Source of the DNA: Runella rosea
Lineage (GTDB): Bacteria > Bacteroidota > Bacteroidia > Cytophagales > Spirosomataceae
Length of the DNA stretch: 64,000 nt
Reading direction: 5' to 3'
Assembly (NCBI RefSeq): GCF_003325355.1
Contig: NZ_CP030850.1
Coordinates: 4,643,501 to 4,707,500, forward strand
The translations under genes and the position numbers were made by a program. Shown here one piece after another: positions 1 through 11,668 of the stretch. The stretch's first letter is position 1. Each line of letters opens with the position of its first letter. The notes under the pieces were generated by a model, which worked only from the letters and a program-made list of their open reading frames with translations, searched no databases and was not told where the DNA came from.

Positions 1-1052
1 CGCAAAATTTGCGCTCCTACACCGTAGTCGCGTTCATCCATCTTGAACCCTAATGCAAGATTGGCTTCCACGGTATCCAAACCGTTTTCTTGTAATTTGT
101 AGGCTTTGAGTTTGTTGATTAAACCAATACCTCGTCCTTCTTGATTCATGTACAAAACCACCCCTTTTCCAGCACGTTCGACCATTTGCATGGCGGCGTG
201 GAGTTGAGGGCCGCAATCGCAGCGGCATGAACCGAAAATGTCGCCCGTGGCGCAGGAAGAATGGACGCGTACCATCACGGTTTCGTCTTTTTCCCAAGAA
301 CCTTTGATTAATGCCAAGTGGAGTTCATCGGTGTTTAACTGGCGGTAAGCAATCATGTCAAAATGGCCCCATTCGGTGGGCATGTCGACCGCTATTTCGC
401 GTTTGATGAGTGATTCCGTGCGGAGACGATAGGCAATCAAATCTTTGATAGACACCAACTTCATTCCGAATTTGTCGGCCAAAATGCGCAATTGAGGCAA
501 ACGTGCCATGGTGCCGTCTTCGTTCAGGATTTCGATAAGCACCCCTGCTGGTTTTAACCCTGCAAGTCTGGCAAAGTCAATGGTGGCTTCGGTGTGACCA
601 GTACGGCGCAATACCCCTCCTGGCATAGCCCGAAGCGGAAAAATATGTCCCGGACGGCCCAATTCTTCAGGTTTTGTTTCGGGATTCACCAGCGCTTGAA
701 TGGTTTTGGCGCGGTCGGAAGCGGAGATGCCAGTGGTGCAACCGTAGCCGAGCAAGTCGACAGAAACCGTAAACGGCGTTTCGTGGGTGGAGGTGTTATC
801 ACCCACCATCATTTTAAGACCCAATTCTTCGCAGCGCTCTACGGTGAGTGGGGCGCACATCAACCCACGTCCTTCGCGGACCATAAAATTCACCATTTCA
901 GGGGTAATTTTTTCGGCAGCACAGACAAAGTCCCCTTCATTTTCCCGATCTTCGTCGTCTACTACAATGATGATTTTTCCATCCCTAATATCGGCAATGG
1001 CATCTTCAATTCTATCAAGTTGTATGGAATTGGTATTATTATTGCTATCCAT
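1..1052 (-). CDS. ribBA: RibBA, bifunctional riboflavin biosynthesis enzyme (3' end cut by window)
   Basis: Cytosolic enzyme of riboflavin synthesis. The N-terminal half is 3,4-dihydroxy-2-butanone 4-phosphate synthase (ribulose 5-phosphate to the four-carbon precursor); the C-terminal half is GTP cyclohydrolase II. About 350 codons are visible. The RibB signature [10 protein letters not shown] lies at residues 32-41. The RibA zinc site is visible as Cys267, Cys278 and Cys280 in the spacing C-x10-C-x-C, with an extra Cys276. The gene runs off the left edge, so the end of the RibA domain is missing. The start is the ATG at 1050-1052, which leaves a leader of about 100 nt behind a TATCTTTG promoter element. 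No FMN riboswitch is recognisable in that leader. Family assignment is secure. Confidence 0.96.
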   Translation of the reverse strand, partial: MDSNNNTNSIQLDRIEDAIADIRDGKIIIVVDDEDRENEGDFVCAAEKITPEMVNFMVREGRGLMCAPLTVERCEELGLKMMVGDNTSTHETPFTVSVDLLGYGCTTGISASDRAKTIQALVNPETKPEELGRPGHIFPLRAMPGGVLRRTGHTEATIDFARLAGLKPAGVLIEILNEDGTMARLPQLRILADKFGMKLVSIKDLIAYRLRTESLIKREIAVDMPTEWGHFDMIAYRQLNTDELHLALIKGSWEKDETVMVRVHSSCATGDIFGSCRCDCGPQLHAAMQMVERAGKGVVLYMNQEGRGIGLINKLKAYKLQENGLDTVEANLALGFKMDERDYGVGAQIL

Positions 1053-1155
1053 GTATCAAGTAAAAAATAGTTTGTCAAAAATTACGTTTTATGCTTACTT
1101 ACCCGCTTGAGTTGATTCATTGTGAGCATGGTTGTGCAGTTAAAACAACTGTGGG

Positions 1156-1163
1156 CAAAGATA
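1156..1163 (-). promoter_or_regulatory. Bacteroidota -7 promoter element for ribBA
   Basis: TATCTTTG on the minus strand matches the TAnnTTTG consensus, about 105 nt upstream of the ribBA ATG. A convincing -33 TTG is not obvious. Confidence 0.45.
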
Positions 1164-1201
1164 CGTTCTTTGAACGGAACGAAAGAAGAATAACCAAATC
1201 T

Positions 1202-3142
1202 ATGAGAATCTATCTTTTACTTGCTTTGTTGACGCTGTCTTTTGTAAGGTCTTATGCCCAACAACTGGTCGATTTATGTGCAACACCTGCTGCACAGTCG
1301 GGCTTTACTATTGTCGGGCCTTCTGTGGGGTGTACTCCTTTTGAAGTAAAAGTTGAAAAAACAGTAGGAGAAAACTATACCTATGTTTATGATTACAAGG
1401 GTGGAACCATTCCTCAAAGCATAGCACGTGGAGATACTACAAAAGCCACGACTTTTAAATATGCTAAACCTGGAACTTATAAAATTTTACAATATGGCAG
1501 CAACGGAGCTGGTGCAATCACCTGCAAAACGGTAGAAGTACTTCCTCCGCCAAACTATACGGCTAAAGCCTGTAGTAATCGAAAAATTCAAGTCACGATT
1601 GCCGATGACAGTACCACCAAACGCTATGAAAGTTTTACCATTGATTGGGGTGATGGCAAAGAAAATGTTTCTAAAGCGGGAATATATACGCACTCCTACA
1701 ATTCAGCAACTAATGTAGCGACGGTTTTTGTCACGGGGAGCTTCGGGGGGCAATCATTAGGTTGTTCGATTTCTGTTGCGCCTATTGTTCTTAACAGTAC
1801 GGACTTATCAACCACTTCAATTCGTAAAGTAACTCTAAACAACGACGGCTCAGTAGCGGTATTGATTAAAGCACCGGTAGGAACGACAACAGCGGTGCAG
1901 GTAAGTCAGAATAACGGAACTTTTACGGGCCTTCCAGGACAAATAACCCTCACAAGAGACACAGCAACCATTACAATCAAAGACGTAAATGCGCTGAAAG
2001 ATACGTACTGCTTTCGACTGAATACCAACGATGGATGTGCCAATAATGCGGCTTTAACCTCCAATGTGGTTTGTGCTACGCCTTTAGAAGTAAAAGCCGA
2101 AAACCGCCAGAATGTGGCTGCATGGAAAGAATATCCCAACGCTGCCGATTTTCAGAGTTATCGTATTACGCGTAATCTGGTAAGTTTGGGCGGCGCAAGT
2201 GTGCGTACTAATACTACCCAAACCGATGCCAATGTGACCTGCGGGGAGCAATATTGTTATCAGGTAACGGTCCGATTAGCGGGCGGAGCTGAGTCGGTTT
2301 CACCTTCGGTATGTGTAAAGGCCATCTCTACGGAGTTTCCGTCGGTGGTTCAAAATGCGTTTGTTACGGTAGAGGATGAAGGGAAAATAAACATTTTTGC
2401 TACCCCTCCCGCTTCGGGAGCGACCCCCGCTAAGTTCAAAACGATTTTCTTCCGTACAGAAAACGGTAGCGGAGACTTTAAAGAAATAGCGTCGTTGGAC
2501 AATGCACTTTCGTACGTTGATAATGCCGTGAATTCCAACCAGCAATCCTATTGTTACAGGATTGCGTACGAGAATTCCTGCGGAAACCGCTCGCAGCCTT
2601 CCGAGCCTCTTTGTTCTATTTATTTATCTTCCAAATCAGGTTCAACGGTCGATTGGACGCCAGAAACGCCGTTTTTGGTACCTGTCAATCGGTATCAACT
2701 GGAGATTCTGGACGAGCAGGGAAATCCATACGACCAAGTTCCAGTGGGGGTCAATACCAGCTATTCGCCTAATGTTTCTGACCAGCAGCTGTTTCGGTAC
2801 CGGATTTTAGGGTTTGCGCAGGGCGGCGGCGGCAACAGTTACTCCAACTATTACGTATTCAAGAAGAATGCACTGTTGTTTATTCCAGATGCTTTTTCTC
2901 CCAACGGCGACAATGTCAATGATATTTTTGCCCCTAAAGGTCAATTTGTGGATAAGTCGCGGATGATTGTGTATAACCGCTGGGGACAGGTTCTTTTTGA
3001 AACCAGCAACGCACTCGAAGGCTGGGATGGCACTATCAACGGGCAGCCTGCCGTGGAGGGAACGTACGTATTTCGGATTGAAATAACCGACTCGTTGGGC
3101 GCTAACTTCGTCAAAACGGGGACTGTTTTGTTAGCGCGTTAG
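1202..3142 (+). CDS. Secreted protein with T9SS type B (gliding-motility-associated) C-terminal domain
   Basis: A 646-residue exported protein. The ATG at 1202 is chosen because it begins a classical signal peptide (MRIYLLLALLTLSF, cleavage likely after SYA). Longer upstream starts would bury it. Mature residues about 20-110 look PKD-like (GCTPFEV, YDYKGG). The middle is beta-rich with fibronectin-III-like repeats. The last 90 residues form the type B sorting domain: PDAFSPNGDNVNDIF, then YNRWGQVLFE, WDGT and GTYVFRIE. Proteins with this tail cross the outer membrane by the type IX system and are released or surface-attached. The ligand or enzymatic role is not visible; it is probably an adhesin or structural surface protein. 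It stands alone between divergent ribBA and the CotH cassette. Confidence 0.85.
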   Translation: MRIYLLLALLTLSFVRSYAQQLVDLCATPAAQSGFTIVGPSVGCTPFEVKVEKTVGENYTYVYDYKGGTIPQSIARGDTTKATTFKYAKPGTYKILQYGSNGAGAITCKTVEVLPPPNYTAKACSNRKIQVTIADDSTTKRYESFTIDWGDGKENVSKAGIYTHSYNSATNVATVFVTGSFGGQSLGCSISVAPIVLNSTDLSTTSIRKVTLNNDGSVAVLIKAPVGTTTAVQVSQNNGTFTGLPGQITLTRDTATITIKDVNALKDTYCFRLNTNDGCANNAALTSNVVCATPLEVKAENRQNVAAWKEYPNAADFQSYRITRNLVSLGGASVRTNTTQTDANVTCGEQYCYQVTVRLAGGAESVSPSVCVKAISTEFPSVVQNAFVTVEDEGKINIFATPPASGATPAKFKTIFFRTENGSGDFKEIASLDNALSYVDNAVNSNQQSYCYRIAYENSCGNRSQPSEPLCSIYLSSKSGSTVDWTPETPFLVPVNRYQLEILDEQGNPYDQVPVGVNTSYSPNVSDQQLFRYRILGFAQGGGGNSYSNYYVFKKNALLFIPDAFSPNGDNVNDIFAPKGQFVDKSRMIVYNRWGQVLFETSNALEGWDGTINGQPAVEGTYVFRIEITDSLGANFVKTGTVLLAR

Positions 3143-3474
3143 CGTTTTGTACGGTGAGTTTTATCCAATGCGACGATAAATGACTGATGCGCCCTACAAA
3201 ATTGAAGCAGCAGAAGTCGTGCTTTGTATTTTTTTGTAAACTTCTCTCTCTATTTCGCCGTACAAATAGGCCAAAGCCTTTCTCGCCGGTGGTTGTAAAC
3301 TGCCAATAAATAATCATCGATTACCTTCAATTCGAAACCTTCCAACGCATAGGTCTGATAGGCTGTGTCGAAAATAGGCATCAGAAACTGCCTCTGGTGA
3401 TAAGGTTTTTCGCAACGATGACGCAAAAACTTGCGTATACATCAAAAAATACCTGAACACCAATAAACACTACT
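3143..3474. other. Intergenic region with a possible decayed minus-strand reading frame
   Basis: These 332 bases have no convincing gene. On the minus strand an open frame without a start codon runs from 3441 to a TAG at 3250-3252. It reads plausibly protein-like (for example FDTAYQTYALEGFELKVIDD) and could be a remnant of a decayed gene. The promoter of the CotH cassette should also lie here, but no clear TAnnTTTG element was found close to 3475. Confidence 0.3.
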
Positions 3475-4932
3475 ATGAAATCGATTCACTATACGCTGCT
3501 TACTGCTGCGCTGTTATGGGTAGCCTCGGCCTGTAAGGATAAAACCACAGACTTGGTGCCGCAAAATGCCAATTCCGATTGGACCACAGAATCGCACAGT
3601 AATGATGTAGCCCCCAATTATGACATTGTTTTTCCGCAAAATCAGGTAAATACCTTGGAAATTACCATGACGGCCGCCGATTGGACTGCTATCAAAACCG
3701 ATATGCAAACCAAAAGTGGGACAGCTTTTGGGGCGGGTGGAGGAGCGAGTCAGGGAGGAATGGCTCCTGGCGGAATGGTGGGCGGCGTTCCTCCTGGGGG
3801 AAATGGAGCTGGAGGCTTGGATATTATTCCGGGAGACCCTATTTACGTGGCTACCACCATGAAATTTAACGGAAAAGTTTGGAACAACGTCGGACTCAGA
3901 CTCAAAGGCAATTCTAGCCTTTCGTCTATCTGGCGGGCTGGAATTTATAAATTACCGTTTCGCCTCAAAATGGATGAATACGAAGACAAATATCCAGAAA
4001 TCGACAATCAGCGTTTTTATGGATTTAAGGAATTGTCAATGTCGCCAGCCTTTTCTGATAACTCGCTCATTCGAGAGAAAGTAGTAGCGGATATTTTTAG
4101 AATGGGTGGCGTTGCAGCGGCTCGGACGGCGTTTTATAAAGTATATCTAAATTTTGGCGATGGTCTTAAGTATTGCGGCGTTTATACCATGGTCGAAATC
4201 ATTGATGACACGATGGTCAAAGACCAATTTGGGGAAGGTAAAGGCAATATCTACAAACCTGAATCAACGTTTCAGACGTTTGTGCAATCGCAATTTGAAA
4301 AGAAAAATAACGAAACCACCGCTGATTACAGTGATGTACAAGCATTTGTGGCAGCCCTCAACAGTACAGACCGCACCACTAATGCCGCCCAATGGCGTAA
4401 CAATCTGGAGAAAACGTTCAATGTAGATAACTATCTTAAATTTTTGGCCATCAACAATACGATTGTCAACTGGGATACCTACGGGGCCATGGCGCACAAT
4501 TATTACTTGTATAATTCGCCCACCAATAGGCTCACCTGGATTCCGTGGGACCATAACATGTCGATGACGAGTACCACTGGTGGCGGAAATGCGGGCGGTG
4601 CTGGTGGCGGCGGGCGAGCGGCGGTGTCTCTGGCCATGACCGAAGTAGGAACGGGCTGGCCGTTGATTCGCTACGTGGCGGCTGACCCTGTGTATTATGC
4701 CAAGTACAAACAATATGTTAGAACATTCGCGGATGAAGTATTTACGACGGCCAAAATGAATGAGTTATTTGATAAGTATGCCAATTTAATTACGCCGTAC
4801 GTCAACGGAACGGAAAAAGAGGTGGCACCGTATACCAATCTTACCAATACGGCCGCTTTCGCCACCGCTCTCACGGTGTTAAAACAACATGTATCAACGC
4901 GAAATCAGGCCGTTAATACCTTTTTAAAATAG
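3475..4932 (+). CDS. CotH-family protein kinase-like lipoprotein
   Basis: A 485-residue predicted lipoprotein: signal MKSIHYTLLTAALLWVASAC with lipobox Cys20. The CotH domain follows, with RLKGNSS near residue 142, GVYTMVEIIDD near 240 and the metal/catalytic segment WIPWDHNMSM near 356-365. Bacillus CotH is an atypical protein kinase that phosphorylates spore-coat proteins; Bacteroidota homologues are envelope proteins of unknown substrate. Two glycine-rich stretches (about residues 90-118 and 367-380) are low-complexity insertions typical of this subgroup. It is the first gene of a cassette: the VTC gene starts on the base after its stop codon, so translation is probably coupled. A kinase role in this host is inferred, not shown. 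Confidence 0.85.
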   Translation: MKSIHYTLLTAALLWVASACKDKTTDLVPQNANSDWTTESHSNDVAPNYDIVFPQNQVNTLEITMTAADWTAIKTDMQTKSGTAFGAGGGASQGGMAPGGMVGGVPPGGNGAGGLDIIPGDPIYVATTMKFNGKVWNNVGLRLKGNSSLSSIWRAGIYKLPFRLKMDEYEDKYPEIDNQRFYGFKELSMSPAFSDNSLIREKVVADIFRMGGVAAARTAFYKVYLNFGDGLKYCGVYTMVEIIDDTMVKDQFGEGKGNIYKPESTFQTFVQSQFEKKNNETTADYSDVQAFVAALNSTDRTTNAAQWRNNLEKTFNVDNYLKFLAINNTIVNWDTYGAMAHNYYLYNSPTNRLTWIPWDHNMSMTSTTGGGNAGGAGGGGRAAVSLAMTEVGTGWPLIRYVAADPVYYAKYKQYVRTFADEVFTTAKMNELFDKYANLITPYVNGTEKEVAPYTNLTNTAAFATALTVLKQHVSTRNQAVNTFLK

Positions 4933-5739
4933 ATGGCAGCGCAATTCCTCACCCCCACTATTGTACAGAAAATAGGATTATATGATTCTATTTCGCTGGC
5001 CGAAATGGACGGCGTCAAACTCATGAACCGCACCGATGCTAAGTTTTTGGTTCCCTTAAAAATGCTACCTGCGTTGTTGGAGGATTTGCGTCCGTACTAT
5101 CGTTTGTTGGAAATCAACGGGCATCGGATGTGTGATTATGAAACGCTCTATTTTGATACGCCTGATTTACGGTTTTATCACGATCATCAAGCAGGACGGT
5201 TGAACCGGTATAAAATTCGGCAACGCAAGTATGTTCATAGTAACACGATTTTTACGGAAGTAAAATTCAAGAATAATAAAGGACGTACGATCAAGACCCG
5301 GATTCCGAATCAAAAAACCGTCAATACTATCCTGACCGAGGAAACGAACACGTTTCTAAGCCTACAAACACCAGTTGATCCCGCTACGCTGATGCCAGTC
5401 TTGCGGGTGGATTATACCCGGATTACCCTTGTAAGCCGCACGACCACTGAACGCTTAACGCTAGATTTGAATTTGACGTTTCACAATGAGGGAAGCCGCA
5501 AAAGTTATGAACAATTGGTGGTGGCCGAAGTAAAACAAGATTCGCTAAAACATTCCCGATTTTTGGATTTAATGAAGAAGTATCAACTGCGGGAAGGCTC
5601 ACTGAGTAAGTATTGTTTGGGCGTTATTAGTCTTAATAAAACCGTCAAACACAATCGATTTAAAGCAAAGTTGAAACACGTGTTCAAAATAAATGCCCGA
5701 TGTACTTCCTTGCCCGAAAATAGCCATTATTCTGCTTAA
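4933..5739 (+). CDS. VTC-domain polyphosphate polymerase-like protein
   Basis: A 268-residue protein with one VTC domain and no signal peptide, so probably cytosolic or at the inner face of the membrane. Family features are visible: NRTDAKFLVP near residue 29, YETLYFDTPDLRFYHDHQ near 66-83, the basic strand RLNRYKIRQRKY, EVKFKNNKGRTIKTRI, and late acidic AEVKQ. In yeast Vtc4 this tunnel fold makes polyphosphate from ATP. Its lysines and arginines bind phosphate and its glutamates bind metal, and equivalents are present here. The gene abuts the CotH gene (TAG|ATG) and is followed 27 nt later by a DUF4956 membrane protein. CotH, VTC and DUF4956 often neighbour each other in bacteria, which suggests one pathway. 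Polymerase activity is inferred. Confidence 0.85.
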   Translation: MAAQFLTPTIVQKIGLYDSISLAEMDGVKLMNRTDAKFLVPLKMLPALLEDLRPYYRLLEINGHRMCDYETLYFDTPDLRFYHDHQAGRLNRYKIRQRKYVHSNTIFTEVKFKNNKGRTIKTRIPNQKTVNTILTEETNTFLSLQTPVDPATLMPVLRVDYTRITLVSRTTTERLTLDLNLTFHNEGSRKSYEQLVVAEVKQDSLKHSRFLDLMKKYQLREGSLSKYCLGVISLNKTVKHNRFKAKLKHVFKINARCTSLPENSHYSA

Positions 5740-5766
5740 CATTGTCTGATACCTAACGATAAAAAA

Positions 5767-6429
5767 ATGATTTTTCTCCAAGAGTTTGCCACTGCCGACA
5801 CCTTTGAATGGTTTAATAAACTTCCCGAAAAGTTTTTCGTACGCTTGTTAGTTGATTTGCTGACGGTCACGATTCTGGTCCGACTGATTTATTACCGCCT
5901 CTACCGTCGTACTGACTTGTTCCTGACGTTTTTCGGTTTCAATTTGGTCATTTTTCTCATTACGTATCTGCTCAATAAAGTGCAGATGTCGATGGGAGCG
6001 GCCTTTGGGTTGTTTGCCGTGTTTTCGATGCTCCGCTACCGCACCGAAGGGCTTTCGGCCAAAGACATGACTTATCTTTTCATCGTCATTTCGCTGGGTC
6101 TTATCTCAGCTATTATCAAAGGAAGTTGGGACGAACTGGGCTTGGTCAATGGTATGATTGTACTGACTGTGTGGCTGTTGGAGGGTAATTGGCTTATCAA
6201 ACGCGAGTTGACCAAGGTTGTGCAATACGACAAAATTGACCTGATTTTACCCGAACGGCGTGCCGAATTGATTCAAGACCTGCGGGCACGCACGGGGTTG
6301 AATATTCACCGGGTAGAAATTCAAACCATGGATTTTCTAAGAGATTCGGCCCTTATTATGATTTTTTACTACCAAACTGCTGCCAAAAATGAAAAAAAAG
6401 TTGAAGAAAATATTTTGGAAAATGCATAA
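5767..6429 (+). CDS. DUF4956 inner-membrane protein
   Basis: A 220-residue protein with about four predicted membrane segments in its first 150 residues (around residues 28-47, 54-72, 76-90 and 105-150). A soluble C-terminal domain follows, containing DLRARTGLNIHRVEIQTMDFL. The segment FGLFAVFSMLRYRTEGLSAK is the recognisable DUF4956 signature: a short basic motif between helices. The function is unknown. Placement directly after the VTC gene suggests it anchors the polymerase or carries its product across the inner membrane, by analogy with the membrane part of the yeast VTC complex. The end overlaps the next gene by 8 nt. Confidence 0.8.
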   Translation: MIFLQEFATADTFEWFNKLPEKFFVRLLVDLLTVTILVRLIYYRLYRRTDLFLTFFGFNLVIFLITYLLNKVQMSMGAAFGLFAVFSMLRYRTEGLSAKDMTYLFIVISLGLISAIIKGSWDELGLVNGMIVLTVWLLEGNWLIKRELTKVVQYDKIDLILPERRAELIQDLRARTGLNIHRVEIQTMDFLRDSALIMIFYYQTAAKNEKKVEENILENA

Positions 6430-7135
6430 ATTAGAAAATAACCCTGCGCTTTTTAAAGGATTGCCAAGGCATTGGTTTATAGGAGTTTATATTTCATTGT
6501 TGCTGTTGATTTTGCCAATGGTGGGTTATTCGCAAGCCGCAGATATCGGCCTTTGGGCGGGTGTGGGAGTGGAGAAAAAAATTACAAAAAAATGGTCGGT
6601 CAATGTCAATGTGCAATCCCGTTTTACGGACGATATTTCTGTTTTAAAAGCGTATTTGGGGGAAGTCGGCCTTTCCTACAAACTTACCAAGCATTGGGAA
6701 GTGAGCGGGTACTATCGCTACATAGCCCGGCGTAAAAGAAATGAGGATAAAACTGGCTATGAATACCGTTCGTACAACCGTTTTTATGCTGATTTAGCCT
6801 ATGATCATAAGCTTTGGAAGTTGAAATTTGATTATCGTCTTCGGTACCAAAATCAGTTTCAAGATGATGAAAGTGCGGCCGAAAATAACAGCAGCTACAT
6901 CCGCAATAAATTTGAGTTGTCGTATCCCAATAAATCGCGTTTTACGCCCTACATTTCGACCGATTTTTTCTACGAAATCGGCAATGGTTTTGACCAAATG
7001 CGTAATAAAGCGGGCGTAGAAATTGCGCTCAATAAGCACCATAAACTGGAATTGTCGGGCTTTACCGATTACCGTTTGATTGGAAGTCAGGAAAATCGGT
7101 TTCTGATTGGCGTGGGCTATAAAGTAAAATTTTGA
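6422..7135 (+). CDS. DUF2490 outer-membrane beta-barrel protein
   Basis: A 237-residue exported protein (ATG at 6422; an in-frame ATG at 6389 would add 11 lysine-rich residues and a 41-nt overlap). A hydrophobic segment ending VGYSQ is the signal peptide. The rest is alternating beta strands rich in Tyr, Arg and Lys (WSVNVNVQSRF, GLSYKLTKHWEVSGYYRY) and ends in the aromatic barrel terminus FLIGVGYKVKF, typical of DUF2490 barrels. Its start overlaps the DUF4956 stop (ATGCATAA), so it is the distal gene of the CotH/VTC cassette. An export or outer-membrane receptor role for this cassette is inferred. A hairpin terminator follows. Confidence 0.8.
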   Translation: MHKLENNPALFKGLPRHWFIGVYISLLLLILPMVGYSQAADIGLWAGVGVEKKITKKWSVNVNVQSRFTDDISVLKAYLGEVGLSYKLTKHWEVSGYYRYIARRKRNEDKTGYEYRSYNRFYADLAYDHKLWKLKFDYRLRYQNQFQDDESAAENNSSYIRNKFELSYPNKSRFTPYISTDFFYEIGNGFDQMRNKAGVEIALNKHHKLELSGFTDYRLIGSQENRFLIGVGYKVKF

Positions 7136-7149
7136 GGTTTGGGGCGAAC

Positions 7150-7175
7150 TGGGGCGAGTTTTTGCCCCGTTTTAT
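7150..7175. terminator. Hairpin between convergent DUF2490 and coaX genes
   Basis: GGGGC (7151-7155) pairs with GCCCC (7164-7168) around GAGTTTTT, followed by a T-rich run. It lies in the 36-bp gap between two converging genes. Confidence 0.5.
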
Positions 7176-7948
7176 ATACTTTTTTGTTTAACCTTCTCGC
7201 CTATAATGCGCAGTCCATCAAGCGTCAGGCTTCGATTTACTTCCACAAACTCGCCGTGTAAGGTATCAATAATGGAGGATAAACCACCCGTAGCCAGCGC
7301 AATACAATCTCCGTCGAGTTCGCGGCGGATGCGCGTTACCATACCCCGCACCAAACTTTCATAACCCAACAAAATCCCCGCCTGAATGGCGTGGGTTGTA
7401 TTTTTTCCAATGGCGGATTCTGGCAACTTCAACGGTACTTCTGGCAACTGAGCGGTGTTGGAAAACAAGGCTTTGACGGCGGTTTTCAGGCCTGGCGCGA
7501 TGGCAACGCCCAAGATTCGGCCATCTCCTGATACAGTCGTAAAGGTAAGTGCTGTACCGAAATCTACCACCACGGCATTCCGATTGTATTTGGTAAAAGC
7601 CGCTACGGCATTGGCCACGAGATCGCTGCCGATTTCGTGCGGATGGTCTATTTCCACTTTTAAATCAGGGTAAATATCGGGCCCGACCACTACGGGAGGC
7701 TCCCCAAAGAGGTTGGATAGCATGGTGCGCAGGGTGGGCGTCAGCGGCGGAACCACACTGCTTAAAACCGTAATTGTGACATTCTCCAAGGCTAGGTCAG
7801 CCTCTAAAAAATGAAGCCGTAATTTACTTTCAAAATAATTCGGAGATTCTTCGGGCAGTGAACGCGTACGGAAGATGTGCGTCCATTCTTCATTTTGCCA
7901 AATTCCAAAAACGGTGTCAGTATTGCCTACGTCAACGGCTAAAAGCAT
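7172..7948 (-). CDS. coaX: Type III pantothenate kinase
   Basis: A 258-residue cytosolic kinase that phosphorylates pantothenate, the first step of coenzyme A synthesis. Visible CoaX features: N-terminal MLLAVDVGNTDTVFGIW (phosphate-binding motif with catalytic-type Asp6), the pantothenate-pocket region DFGTALTFT near 130, the dimer-interface GVAIAPGLKTAVKALF near 148-163, and ATGGLSSII near 220. Length matches the family. It stands alone, converging on the DUF2490 gene and diverging from the GH2 gene. The start ATG is the one that opens directly into the conserved motif. Confidence 0.95.
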   Translation of the reverse strand: MLLAVDVGNTDTVFGIWQNEEWTHIFRTRSLPEESPNYFESKLRLHFLEADLALENVTITVLSSVVPPLTPTLRTMLSNLFGEPPVVVGPDIYPDLKVEIDHPHEIGSDLVANAVAAFTKYNRNAVVVDFGTALTFTTVSGDGRILGVAIAPGLKTAVKALFSNTAQLPEVPLKLPESAIGKNTTHAIQAGILLGYESLVRGMVTRIRRELDGDCIALATGGLSSIIDTLHGEFVEVNRSLTLDGLRIIGEKVKQKSI

Positions 7949-8181
7949 GATAGACTGAGGTTTGTGGTGGTATATTTTTTGTAAATATGAAATGTTTAGT
8001 AGGGCAAAATCAGCTCAAAAATTCAATGGAATCTATCAAAAACGCCGATGCGATTCGTGTGTATAGGTCATTTTTATCCAATATTTAGCCGTGTTTTTTC
8101 GTTGTCTTTCTATTGGTTCAGCCAAAAGTCCTTTATTTTGTGAAACTGAGTTGCGTTCTGGAAAATTTAACCCGCTAATGA

Positions 8182-11589
<3,408 letters not shown>

Positions 11590-11605
11590 TGGTTGCTAGT
11601 TATAA

Positions 11606-11637
11606 ACAAAAAAGCCGGGATAGCCCGGCTTTTTTGT
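11606..11637. terminator. Bidirectional intrinsic terminator
   Basis: Perfect 14-bp arms ACAAAAAAGCCGGG (11606-11619) and CCCGGCTTTTTTGT (11624-11637) with loop ATAG. A and T tracts on both sides let it serve the converging GH2 and M16 genes. Confidence 0.85.
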
Positions 11638-11668
11638 TTTGGTATTTTTGTGGATTTACCACGGATTA

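Noticed and set aside
594-1070. 158-codon plus-strand frame opposite ribBA
   Set aside because: It mirrors conserved ribBA codons on the other strand and has no signal of its own.
1053-1155. Possible FMN riboswitch upstream of ribBA
   Set aside because: The leader is about 100 nt and lacks the conserved FMN-element segments.
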